The notes beneath the pieces were generated by a model. That model was not told the origin of the DNA. It saw nothing but the letters and a program-made list of their open reading frames with translations, and made no database searches. Both the position numbers and the translations under genes were made by a program. A stretch of 26,160 nucleotides of DNA, taken from Gnetum montanum. Taxonomy: Eukaryota; Streptophyta; Gnetopsida; Gnetales; Gnetaceae. This document shows positions 9,293 through 18,706 of the stretch, in pieces. The stretch is taken from assembly GCA_015680685.1 (NCBI GenBank), contig MNCI01005813.1, positions 12,109 to 38,268 on the forward strand, in the 5' to 3' direction. The stretch's first letter is position 1. Every line of letters starts with the position of its first letter.

Positions 9293-9911
9293 TCCTTCGA
9301 AGCATACATTGAAGCAGTGAAGTTAAATATTCAACATCTTCAAAATGATCTTGTAAGTATCTCATTGAGACTGAAAATGTCTATATTCCTTTTTCACTTA
9401 AGCACAGAGTTCAATTTTGTTGTGGTTATCCACAGGCCTTGGCTTAAATGCTCTTAAACTGAAATTTATTGATACTCTTGTTATATATTTTTTGGACTTT
9501 CAGAGAAGGTATGAAGATGTTGACAATGAAGGAATTGAGTCACTGAATGCAGAAATGGATGATACATATCCCTCAAGAGAGGCGTGACATTACTGTAGTA
9601 GCTTATGACCATTTTTGTTGAGCATTATTTTTGTTATAGTATTTATAGACGTTCTTTTTAAGTTGTATATTGTTAGAACCTTTTCTTTTTGTTTCCATCA
9701 TTGGTTTAATGATTTAGATTCGTTTTCGTTACAGACACAAGATGATGATGAAACATCAGATGATGAACTGCTTGAACCCTATAATGCTAACAAAGATGAA
9801 CTCGAGGACACTAATATAGTTACAAATCAAGAAACTGATTTTCAAGAGTATCAAAGAAATCTCAGTGATTATTCGTTGATGGATGCAAATGTTGATATGC
9901 AACTAAACTGA
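9293..9911 (+). pseudogene. CFM3-like exons 7-9: C-terminal helix and acidic tail
   Basis: Exon 7 (9293-9352) and exon 8 (9504-9581) encode a helical stretch that ends in an acidic 'EMDDTYPS'. Exon 9 (9735-9911) encodes an Asp/Glu-rich tail starting 'TQDDDETSDDELLEPYN' and ends at TGA 9909-9911. Acidic tails of this kind close CFM3 proteins. Exon 8 to exon 9 is in phase only if the intron starts with GC at 9582 (AG|GCGTGA). Without splicing there, translation would stop at 9585. Conservation is low in this part of the family, so exon 7 is the least certain. Confidence 0.65.
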
Positions 9912-12900
9912 ATATTAAGCAGGGATTACTTCCTAAAGGCCACACCTTCCAATATGAAAATGATGAAAGGCTCCTTGGATTGATTTTTGCCTAAAGATAT
10001 GCAAGTTGAAATTGATGCATGGGTTCTTTGTCTCTCACACATCTAAAACATTTACAAACATGATGTTGATATCTGAACGGACATGGTTTGTGCCATGATG
10101 AGGTTTATTCCAATGTATAGAGCACTGGGGTGTTAAGAGTTTAAGGAGGAGGATACAATGTCATTTTTCTGGATGAATCATTGAGAAATTCACTTATTTG
10201 TCAGAAGAAGTAGTAAAATGCATGCCAATATGTTTGCTGAAGTTGGCAGAAAATACTGTATCTATGATATTAGCCATAATAGGAGGATGTATAGCGTTTG
10301 AAAGAGGATGTATAGTCTAGGGTTATTGCAATACTCGAATGTTTACGCACCTGTTTTTGAAGGTTGAAGGAAGTAAAAAGAAAATTTTACCAAGGGAAAA
10401 ATAAGGTTTCAAGTATATACCAGAATTTTCTTGGGATCTTAAAAGATTAACCAGCATACTTGTTAATGATTCATTGCACACATTATCACAATGATATTCA
10501 TCATATAGGAAAGCCATTCATCAACTTAGGAAGTCAAATTTTTATTTTATTTATTTGTTTATTTTGTTGTTGCAGGGGTTGGGATGGTGGGAATCAAACC
10601 CATGGCCTTTTGGCTTTATTGAGGATCTAATCATTGGCCACCAAATAAAACTTTTAGTTTCATAAGATTTTAAATTTTAGGATATGTTAAGTTCTATTTT
10701 ATAGTTCATTTTCTTTTTCAAACTTTTTACTCTTGAGCCCTTTAAGTTTCTTATGAATGCTAGAAAGCATGTGGCATGTACCTTGTATTTTTCTTAGAGT
10801 TGATGATTATTGCATTGAATTACTTCAAGTTTTATTCTTAATTCTAATACGTGGAGGTGTGAAGGTCATTATAATGATGTGGTTTAAGTAACATGATAGG
10901 CAACTACACAAGTTGTTATATGTATAAAGTTGATCCGATCATTTTATGGTACTGTATACAATGCCCATTGATTTGTCCCAAGAAATCTTAAATAAGTTGT
11001 TAAAAACTTTAAATTTTATTTGGAGTGATCATAAGGTGCTTGTTTCTGAAGCTAAAAACATGGGTTCACGCTTGGTTGTAGCCACTTAAAAAGGTTAGGC
11101 TTTCACTCATCTACCAACCCTCCTAGGACCGTGTTTAGTGGAATGAGGATCGTGTTTAGTGGAATGAGGACTTTGCACTAGGTGATGATCCTTTTCTATA
11201 ACATTGTGCTTGTCACTATACCTTGGAATGTTTTCTTTAGGATTGAATTCATTCATTTTTTAAGTATCCATAAAAGGAGGTTGTAAGGTTTCCTATGCCT
11301 TAAGATGGTTAACACAACTTTTATTAATCAAATTCTTTAAGTTGTTAATACATTAGATTCATATTCTATAATACTTGCATAGATTGCCCATTCATGTTTA
11401 CATTTGTTTTGTAGGAATTTTTCAAAGATGACAAAAAAAGAAATATTGCATTCTTTATTTTAGAAAAAATTTTAAAATCGCTAATTCATGATGTTACATG
11501 CTGTAAAAGTAGCTATTAATTGTGATGGGGTATTTCCTTTTTTTATTACATGTAAAATAGGTCTTATTGCACTAATATTTGTTATGGTGGGATAATTTTT
11601 TTGATTACATGGAAATTTGAGTTGTTAGCATGACTATACTATAATAATAGGATAGATTAGATTCACTATAAGTATTTCTTACCACAAGGCTACGCCATTA
11701 CCTAGATGTGAGTAAGTGAAGGTAAGCATTGAACTTGTGACCTTCCATATGAAAAAGTGTTTTGATGAGAAATAATTTTTTAAATATAATTTCTTGCTTC
11801 GTAATTTCAATCTTTGAAGTAATATGGCTTACAAGAATTTTGAAGAGATAGGTCAAGTCGATCATCTTGAACATAAGCTATGAAGGCTTGAAACCCTAAG
11901 ATGGAAGAGAAAAAAAACCTAGACATTTTAAAAAAGGATTTTTTTTTTCAAAATAGTAGTTAGTCTACAATTGCCTCTACAAATCATTTTACATTTACAT
12001 CTTAGATCTTTTGATACATAAATCACTATAAAATAATCCACTACCAAATACCAAAGACATATACAATAGAAATTTTAACAATACCAAGCTCTAATATGTT
12101 TTTCCAACAATACACTAATGAATTTTGCTAAAAATTTTGGTTAGTTCCCTTGCTGATTGTATTCCTCTATCAAATGTTATAGGTGCTTGGATTGTAACAA
12201 CCTAGAAACCTTGGGGCATTCTCTTTTTTACTATTATGAATCTCACTCAAGGGCATTTTCTACTCTCTTTTTAAGAAGAAAGAAGAGGAAGAGAGGAAAA
12301 AAACATGCTCAACTAGTTCAAATAGAGCACTTGTGGGATGTTTACTATTTGATTCACTTTATTTGTCCATGGTCACTCTACTTTGATTTGAAAATAGCTT
12401 TCAATTGGTTCAATTTTTGATTGAATTTCTAGGTCTTTCAATTGCTTTACAATCATATGGAAATAAAATCACAAGTATGTTGTGTTGAGTTCTTCACATG
12501 GAATCCATGAAAGGCAAATGCAACAAAATAGATCTCAATAAAGAATTTCAAGAATTAATTGAAATAGAGATTGAAGTCATTAAAATTATGGAGTAAGAAA
12601 TTAGATATTTGAAACTGCCTCACTCTTGTTACTATTGCCATCATCTAGGGTATATTACTAAAAACTACTATAGATGCCTAAAGCACAAGTGTCTCTAGCA
12701 TTTGTATACCCTTATATCCATGAAGTAGCCATCCCTTAGTGCACAAAATTCCTAGAAGCAATAGAATACTAATTTTCGATTTTTTATTTCTTTTGTTCAA
12801 CCTTCCAATTCTAGTACTCATGTTCCTACTACTACTATTCAAACTCAAGTAATTAGTGCATCTTGAAAAATTAGGTCCAAAACATTAACTAGTAATTTTA

Positions 12901-13102
12901 CACTTGTTACATCCAAGTATAGTAGATGAAATTTGAAGCACATTGCTAGAAACTCACTTGCAATGAATATATCCAAAGCATATAATAATTAGAAACCCTT
13001 TTTTGCTTAGGTATCTAAAGTAGATGATATAAATGCTTAAAATCAATGGAAGCCTAGACCATTGACAATACAAACAATGGATTATGATCCATTCAATACC
13101 CT
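9912..13102. other. Intergenic AT-rich region
   Basis: It begins with what would be the 3' untranslated region of the pseudogene. No protein or RNA gene is recognisable. A B-box-like minus-strand GGGTTTGATTCCC lies at about 10582-10594 and another, AGTTCAATGC, near 11727-11736. Both are weak. The dispersed repeat at 11025-11225 is listed separately. Confidence 0.5.
11025..11225 (+). repeat. Degenerate dispersed repeat with internal 21-bp tandem duplication
   Basis: The inverted relative of 2040-2250. Within it a 21-bp unit beginning CGTGTTTAGTGG is present twice in tandem (11130-11150, 11151-11171), with one difference in the last base. The duplication is absent from the relative at 2040-2250, so it arose after the two copies separated. 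Confidence 0.6.
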
Positions 13103-13858
13103 TGGAGAGTGAAAAGCAATGAGGTACCCCTACGCTCAACCATACGAATACAAGCATGTATGCATGATCTGAATGAACGTCGCAGATGGACTAGTTGTGG
13201 CACCTAAATAGTTACATATTGATCACAATTTGCTATCTTCCCACCTGGACTAGTAATTGCTTTGTCACGTATGGTTTAGTCTAGCATGAGGTGTATGATG
13301 TGATTTCCAACACTAGGCTACTCCTAGAGACAATGAAAAATAATCTTGATTAAGCTAATAAGCAATATGAAGTAAAATCTAAACTGGCTTAAGTACGATG
13401 AGCATCCATCCTTAATCATCTGTACACATCTTGGACCTCATGTATTACTGTTGTGATTACCAAGCACACATTACTTAAGCACTACTAGATACGCTACTGG
13501 GTTATCAAGTAGTTACACTTAAATGTTCGTGATTAAGATGTACTCATTTTGTGTTTAGCAATAGAAATAGTAAATGACAATAAAAGAAGTATTAACTAAA
13601 AAAATAATAGAAAATAATTAATAATTAAATAATTAAAAACTAAGTGAATGTTGCAATGATGGAGTAATCTCGATCTTTATTGTCGATTGTGTGCGTGTCC
13701 AAGTACGTCACACTCAAACAAAGGTTCCATACAATTACAAGCATCACATTATGGGCATGCACTTGGGAAAATAACTAAAAATTAACAAAAGGATTCTCAA
13801 CTTCTAATGACTAACTAATGACTTACCAATTGACTCCTTTCCTATGCACCCAAGTGCT

Positions 13859-13868
13859 ATATTTATAG
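13859..13868 (-). promoter_or_regulatory. TATA box of the older LTR
   Basis: CTATAAATAT on the minus strand, about 120 bp from the U3 end, in the position shared by all LTRs here. Confidence 0.6.
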
Positions 13869-13883
13869 GCTAACACAGAAATC

Positions 13884-13979
13884 ACGATATTGTGTATACG
13901 ATATTGTTACCCAGGCAGCGATATCGTGTACCTGATATCAAGTATTCGATATCAGGGCTTGGCAAATCACGATTTATCA
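13884..13979. promoter_or_regulatory. U3 palindrome array of the older LTR
   Basis: Units with a GATAT core start at 13884 (ACGATATTGT), 13898 (ACGATATTGT), 13918 (GCGATATCGT), 13932 (CTGATATCAA) and 13946 (TCGATATCAG), with a decayed one near 13969. Spacings of 14, 20, 14 and 14 match those of the nested element's left LTR within one base, although the unit sequences have drifted. Confidence 0.6.
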
Positions 13980-13989
13980 TATCCCCATG
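13980..13989 (-). other. Polypurine tract of the older element
   Basis: CATGGGGATA on the minus strand, directly next to the LTR. This is where second-strand synthesis is primed. It corresponds to CATGGGGGTA at 16815-16824 in the nested element, and both are followed by the same block of about 30 bases (GATTGAATAA..AACTC..TCCT.GAG). Confidence 0.7.
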
Positions 13990-14168
13990 ATTGAATAACA
14001 ACTCGTCCTTGAGTCAAACAAACAAAATGAGAACGAGTTCATTTGATTACATAGTGGATAGGCATGGGATTATGGACTAACTACAAATTATTTCATGGTG
14101 TAGTGTGGAATTAAACAAAACAAAATTAGGACACCAACACAAAATACAAAAGATAAAATTATTGGAAC

Positions 14169-15956
14169 TCATGTGGTTATTGGTGTTGGTGGCTCCTCCA
14201 TGGGCCTCTTCCCTTTATCTTGTGCTCCAGGCTTTGGAAATGGATATCTCTGAAGGAGCACTTGAAGCTTTTCTCCTTTGGTTCAGAGATCGTGTGCCAT
14301 CTATGCTAATGTTCCAATATTTAACAGAGTTGGCACCTCCCATGGACATGGTAGTTGTGGAAACATCTAATTGGCTTTGACGTACCAAGCCATAAATAAC
14401 CATCATTCTTCCTTGTAGGCTCTAGCTTTATCTCTACATTCTTGATAATCTGTGAGCCATCAAGCCAAATCTACCACAACATCTTTTTACCCTTGGTAGC
14501 TAGCTTTGACCACCTCTAACTTAGAATTTGCTACCTCCAATTTCTGTAGTGTCTTTTTGTGTTCAACAAATTTTGCTTCATATATGGCATAGGTGGCCAC
14601 AGCCTACTTTTCCAACTTTATCCTTGGGTGTCCTGCTGTTAACATGGCTAAGTTGGCAAATTGTAGGTTTTCCAACTCCATGTATTCGGTGAAATCCTAG
14701 ATCTGTAGGTCTCGACTCTTTAGTCCTACTTGGTGGGCGAAGGCATAAGTGTCTAGTATGGCCCACTAGTTAGTGTTTTGAGCATTGAAAGAATTGATAT
14801 GGGTCTTAGCCATATGGATTTCTTTTTCAATGATATGCTTGTACATCCCCACCTGGTCCCATAAATATTTTTTTACCTTTTCATGTTGCTTAGCCTCATT
14901 CTACCATGTGCTTATTTTAATGACCATCTTTTGACGGATGGTGCATACCTCCTCCATTGATAAGGTCAGTTTTTATTTAGCTAAGCGATTCATGTCTTGG
15001 TTGATCCTTATTAATTATCCTCGCATTTGTTGGAAATTCTCCTTGAGAACATTCTTTTATTTTTCAATTGTAACCAACCGGAGATTCTCAACAGCAAGGA
15101 GTTTATTTTCTTCTTGTAAGGCCTTGAGTGCTTTTGCATGTGCATATGTTTGGGCTTGTGCCTTCAAAGTATCCTAATCAGCCTTCTCTTTCTCCATTGC
15201 CACCCTTTTATTCTCTTCTAATAATTTATTCAGTTATTTCATTCGAAATAACTCTAGCTAGTTGGCTGGGATAAGTTGGAATGGATCCTGTTGTGCAACT
15301 TGTAGGATAATAAACTTCTCTTGGAGTCTTCTCAACTCATCTTCTATGTGTTCGACCCTAACCTCAACCATGACCAGCTTTCCTTTCATGGAAATGAGGT
15401 CTGATTATGTTGCTGTGACATCTTGAGGGATGTTAAACAAGAATGTCATTACTTGCCCTATTTGTAGCAATCAATCTAGAGCATTCTCATGTTCCATAGG
15501 AGTCATCAAGGAACTGGCTAGGACTTGAGCATTGTGTGCTCCTATGAGATCTACCGGTGGTATAATAGGAACATTAAATGATTTTTTGATGTGGTCTATG
15601 ACCACTTCTATTGCTTCGGCTGCATCCTAGTGTTGCATGATCACTACTATGGCACCTTTACCAATTTCTAATTGCACTTGAAAAGATGCAGCATTTCCAA
15701 AAATTTGTTGTGACCAATGTGATTCCCCTCCTCCTGTTTGTATTGAGACATCACCCTATGCGTGATTAATTAAGATCGTGGGCTATAAAACATTGTTAAT
15801 TACCTTAAAGAGGTTAGCTTCATTATGGCTTCCCCAATTGACCATTTTTGTGATGGCTCATTGAAGGTCGATAATCTTGTGGTAGGAGTGGTAGTTGATC
15901 TTGCTAGCCTATGGGCTACATGTTGGACCCTACTTTCTATCATTGACTAGGCCTTG
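14169..15956 (-). pseudogene. Coiled-coil-rich frame in the envelope position of the older element
   Basis: One minus-strand frame can be followed from about 15935 to a terminal TGA at 14169-14171, preceded by 'KGKRPMEEPPTPITT', a plausible basic, Pro-rich C-terminus. The middle (about 14900-15370) is rich in Leu, Glu, Lys and Gln with coiled-coil character, for example 'EHIEDELRRLQEKFIILQ' and 'ALKALQEENKLLAVENLRL'. It lies between the presumed pol and the 3' LTR, where Athila-type elements carry an extra, envelope-like frame. I recognise no domain. Twenty-four in-frame stops interrupt it, at 15930, 15909, 15858, 15783, 15756, 15627, 15471, 15405, 15258, 15234, 15174, 15057, 15015, 14973, 14901, 14766, 14697, 14604, 14487, 14460, 14403, 14367, 14301 and 14283 (lowest coordinate of each). 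No frameshift is needed over the whole stretch. The nested element cuts it at 15956. Confidence 0.6.
15952..15956. repeat. Target site duplication of the nested element, left copy (CCTTG)
   Basis: CCTTG directly before TGATGAG; the right copy at 25864-25868 is CCTTA. One G/A difference is consistent with a later transition. Confidence 0.75.
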
Positions 15957-16297
15957 TGATGAGTGGCAAGGTACTCCTACACTCAACCATACGAATACGA
16001 GTGTTACATGCATGATCCGGTCGAACTCCGCAAACTAAGTGCCTACACGCCTTATGGAACACTTAAGGATAATCAATCGTTGTCCTCCCAAGCTCACTTG
16101 TATTTTTCATGGTTGTATGGTTAAGTGTACTTGAGGTATATGATTTTTATATCTTTTATGTTTTATCACCTATGCTAAGAGAAGAAAGGGTGAAGAGACT
16201 AAGTAACTAACTTTAACTAACTAAGCCTTAATTATCGTAGCATCAGTATCCGTTTCCACGTGCCTTTTCACACCTTGAACCAATGCAACGCTGCTAG

Positions 16298-16349
16298 GAT
16301 TACCAAATGCTATTCGTTATTGTGATTTCCAAACGCTATTTGTTACTGG
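16298..16349. repeat. 26-bp tandem duplication specific to the 3' LTR
   Basis: Two adjacent 26-bp units, GATTACCAAATGCTATTCG.. and GATTTCCAAACGCTATTTG.., where the 5' LTR has a single unit at the matching place (near 25387-25412). This accounts for most of the 40-bp length difference between the LTRs. Confidence 0.75.
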
Positions 16350-16691
16350 GATTACCAAGCGTAACGCACGTGCTCGAAGTGGTTGTATTGAATGCACTTA
16401 ACTATGAAAGTTGAGGGTTGAGAGAGATTAAGCCCTAAGAAAGCATTTAAACAATTAACAATAATTAAATCCTCATTAGCTTAGTCCATGCACTGTAAGG
16501 TTTATCCAAAAGTTCATCTTTATTGCCATACACAATTGTGTGCTTAGGTACAAAATTGCTTGAATAAAGATCCGTTCACTTTGGGACTCCTACTGCGGGC
16601 ACATGGAAATTATTCTAACTTTGGAATGGAAAAATGGAAAGAGTTTGGCTATGGTCTAGATCTAGATGGAGAAACAAGGGAGAGTTGCCTC

Positions 16692-16701
16692 TTATTTATA
16701 G
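16692..16701 (-). promoter_or_regulatory. TATA box of the 3' LTR
   Basis: CTATAAATAA on the minus strand, aligned with 25755-25764 in the 5' LTR. Confidence 0.65.
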
Positions 16702-16715
16702 ATTTGGTGGTACGC

Positions 16716-16805
16716 TGCAATATCGTGCATGTAATATTGCAAGAGAAGATGCGATATCACGTACAATACATCGCGTACATGATATCGCGGCCCATGCGAT
16801 ATCGC
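16716..16805. promoter_or_regulatory. U3 palindrome array of the 3' LTR
   Basis: Six units: 16716 (GCAATATCGT), 16731 (GTAATATTGC), 16751 (GCGATATCAC), 16765 (AATACATCGC, decayed), 16779 (ATGATATCGC) and 16796 (GCGATATCGC, a perfect 10-bp palindrome). Spacings are 15, 20, 14, 14 and 17. Several are followed by GTAC. Confidence 0.65.
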
Positions 16806-16814
16806 ATCCTATCA

Positions 16815-16824
16815 TACCCCCATG
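16815..16824 (-). other. Polypurine tract of the nested element
   Basis: CATGGGGGTA on the minus strand, abutting the 3' LTR; the plus-strand primer site for reverse transcription. Confidence 0.75.
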
Positions 16825-18706
16825 ATTGAATAAAAACTCATCCTCGAGTTCCTTACAAAATATTGGAAAGGTATGGGATTATTGACTTGAATGGAACTAA
16901 TGGTGAATGGGATGAGATGTGAATGGATCATCATTACAGAACATGACAAAACTGGTTTTCACGACAACAAGAGTGAACACTTTATACATTTGACATTTGG
17001 CCTTAGTTGGCAGCTAAGAGAGAGAAGAGAGAAGAGAGAAGAAGTCTGCTACTGCCAATGCCAAGATTTCACCTTTCGTTGTCTATCTGTAAGTGCACCA
17101 TCCATCTTGTTCCTTGCATAGCTGCTTTAGCACCGATCCATTCCAAGTGTTCCCACCAGGTCCAATCGGTTGTTGTATGATTACCATCTGCACACACAAC
17201 ACAGTCTTTATATTAGCAAGGGTAAATGAATCACAATGCAGTTAATACCTTGCTTCGGTGAAAAGTCCATTGGCTGGGTTGTGGTATGGCTGATACGGGT
17301 CTAGAGATATAATAGTGGTGACTATCGAAGGTGTAGGGGTTAGGAGAAAATTGAAAAAATTAAAAAAATTGGGTCAGGACCTCCATAACTAAGAGCGAAC
17401 CTCTGGTAGCGATAGAATGGAGAAAAAGAAAAGGAACAAGAAAGGTGGAGAAAAAGAGACAACCGTAATGTTAATGAAATGGATGTCAAGATGGAAATGA
17501 ATAAAATAGAGTTGATTGCAAAAATGTTTAAGGGAAAGAATTTAACTAGTGTGCCAAATAGGAATGCTAGTGGATCCTCCCCAAAGCAGGCTCATGCCCT
17601 TAATGCCCTGACAAACCCTCATTCAAAGAGTCCATAGGCTCTAGGAATGTCATTTGGAAATAAGAGTTAAAGTCTTAACCACAAGAATTTACCAAAAAGA
17701 AAACAATGCATCAACCAAAGATATACACTAATGATACAATTGGCAATGAGGTGATCAATGGAGGAAGCATGATGGAAAGAAGAGAATGGAATGGAGTCTC
17801 AAGAACAAGGTGGTGTACAATCCCTTGTGTATTTAATGATTAATGTGACTTAGTAGATCCCATTCCAAGTTTGGCCGCAAACAAACCACATCCAGTGACT
17901 TTGCATCAATGCATTCAGCCAATCCATTCACCTAAAGTAACAAGAATGCCTTCCTCAAAGAGCCACCACCATTCTGACGAAATGAAAGATGAGAAAGTAG
18001 GAAGTCAGGAAAGGCCTTAGTTAGAGGGAATAGGTTTTTAGTTCCATAACCAATGCTTGTAGCCTAGATGATTATTCCATCTAAGGGATGTGCTTTGAAT
18101 TCCCACTGTGTTGTTTTTTTTTTATGTTTTTGCGTGAGAACCACACCATGCAAAGACTTATTATTTTTATTTACTTAGCTTCCCGATAATTGGGTAACAT
18201 CGAAATAGTAAGAAAACTCAAGAAGAAAACATCCAAGCCCCCAAGAGAATGGCCAACACAAATGCATCAAATCCCCTTGAAGCCACACCCTTTTCAATCC
18301 TTGAGTCCTTCCTTAGTTTGAGTAATATCCAATCATCGATTTGTTGATAGTTCTTATTATTTTGAAGAAAGGGACTGTACAGTTCCAAGCCAAGAGAGAC
18401 CATAGCGATTTATGGATGCATGGATGATGTGGACTCATTTCCTACTATATCAAAAGAACCATATCTTAGTATCAACATTGTAACTTAAAGGTAAAAACCA
18501 AACATTAGAAACCAATAGAAAACAATTCATACCATTATTAGAGCACTTATTGGGTGAAAAAATTAACAAAATGGATAAATACACACACACACAAATAAAC
18601 GGAAAAGTATGAATGATGTTGTAAAACAAAAATAAGAAAAGTTAAAGAAATTGTAAAAAAAAAATGTGTAAAACAAAAATGTAAAAGAATCGAGGGCCTC
18701 AATTGA
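16825..18706 (-). other. 3' non-coding region between pol and the 3' LTR
   Basis: About 1.9 kb with no sustained reading frame on either strand. The first 30 bases match the same place in the older element (13990-14020). Beyond that I see no relation to the older element's coiled-coil frame. It contains a GA-rich run (about 17008-17042), a short CA microsatellite (about 18580-18592) and an A-rich stretch (about 18650-18690). Confidence 0.55.

Larger units (their letters stand above)
3425..9911 (+). pseudogene. CFM3: CFM3-like CRM-domain splicing factor, decayed intron-containing copy
   Basis: Intact members of this family are nuclear-encoded RNA-binding proteins with three CRM domains that promote group II intron splicing in chloroplasts, some also in mitochondria. 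Nine exons can be traced: 3425-4413, 4959-5399, 5519-5649, 8027-8380, 8600-8756, 8866-9157, 9293-9352, 9504-9581 and 9735-9911. Together they would encode about 890 residues, close to the family norm. The linker 'GSVEAILKPEPGFLPNSRGG' before CRM1 and the three-domain plan favour CFM3 over CFM2 (four domains) or CRS1. Breaks: a +1 frame change near 3799 in an A run, another near 4285, a probable one-base loss at the exon 2 acceptor, a stop at 5225 inside the invariant GPR(Y/F) motif, a probable one-base loss at the exon 6 start, and a stop at 9098. Retained introns show a duplicated gene, not a retrocopy. Assembly error could explain single indels but not both nonsense codons as well. Confidence 0.85.
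13103..13979 (-). repeat. 3' LTR of the older Ty3/gypsy element
   Basis: It aligns along its length with the LTRs of the nested element: GGTACCCCTAC..CTCAACCATA at the start, 'attaccaagc', 'gatctttattg', the TATA box at 13859-13868, GATATC-type units, and ATCA at 13976-13979 followed by a polypurine tract. The start is blurred: the usual TGATGAGTG reads TGGAGAGTG here, preceded by no testable target duplication because the partner LTR lies beyond the right edge of the window. It is more diverged than the nested pair, as expected for an older insertion. Confidence 0.8.
15957..16814 (-). repeat. 3' LTR of the nested element
   Basis: 858 bp, TGATGAGTGG..CCTATCA. Minus-strand TATA box at 16692-16701 and a polyadenylation-type AATAAA at 16519-16524. 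Compared with the 5' LTR it carries one more copy of a 26-bp unit (16298-16323 and 16324-16349). The inner edge meets the polypurine tract at 16815. Confidence 0.9.

Noticed and set aside
3425-9911. A functional CRM gene with only sequencing errors
   Set aside because: The homopolymer indel near 3799 could be an error, but two nonsense codons at CpG sites, a missing segment near 4285 and altered conserved residues together favour a pseudogene. Read-level data could still change this.
10582-10594. B-box-like sequence as part of a tRNA gene
   Set aside because: No matching A box at the right distance and no cloverleaf could be drawn.
12157-12420. Plus-strand frame of 87 codons with a Lys/Arg run
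   Set aside because: The basic run comes from a purine-rich tract, no motif is visible, and surroundings are non-coding. Not supported as a gene.
14169-15935. A frame full of TAG and TAA where Gln fits could mean a nuclear code in which these codons are read as Gln
   Set aside because: TGA stops also occur, the capsid part of gag is open with normal codons, and the CRM gene is clearly a land-plant gene. Decay by deamination explains all three stop types.
18218-18403. Minus-strand frame of 61 codons between pol and the 3' LTR as a possible accessory gene
   Set aside because: Short, isolated, no similarity to the coiled-coil frame of the older element and no start context.
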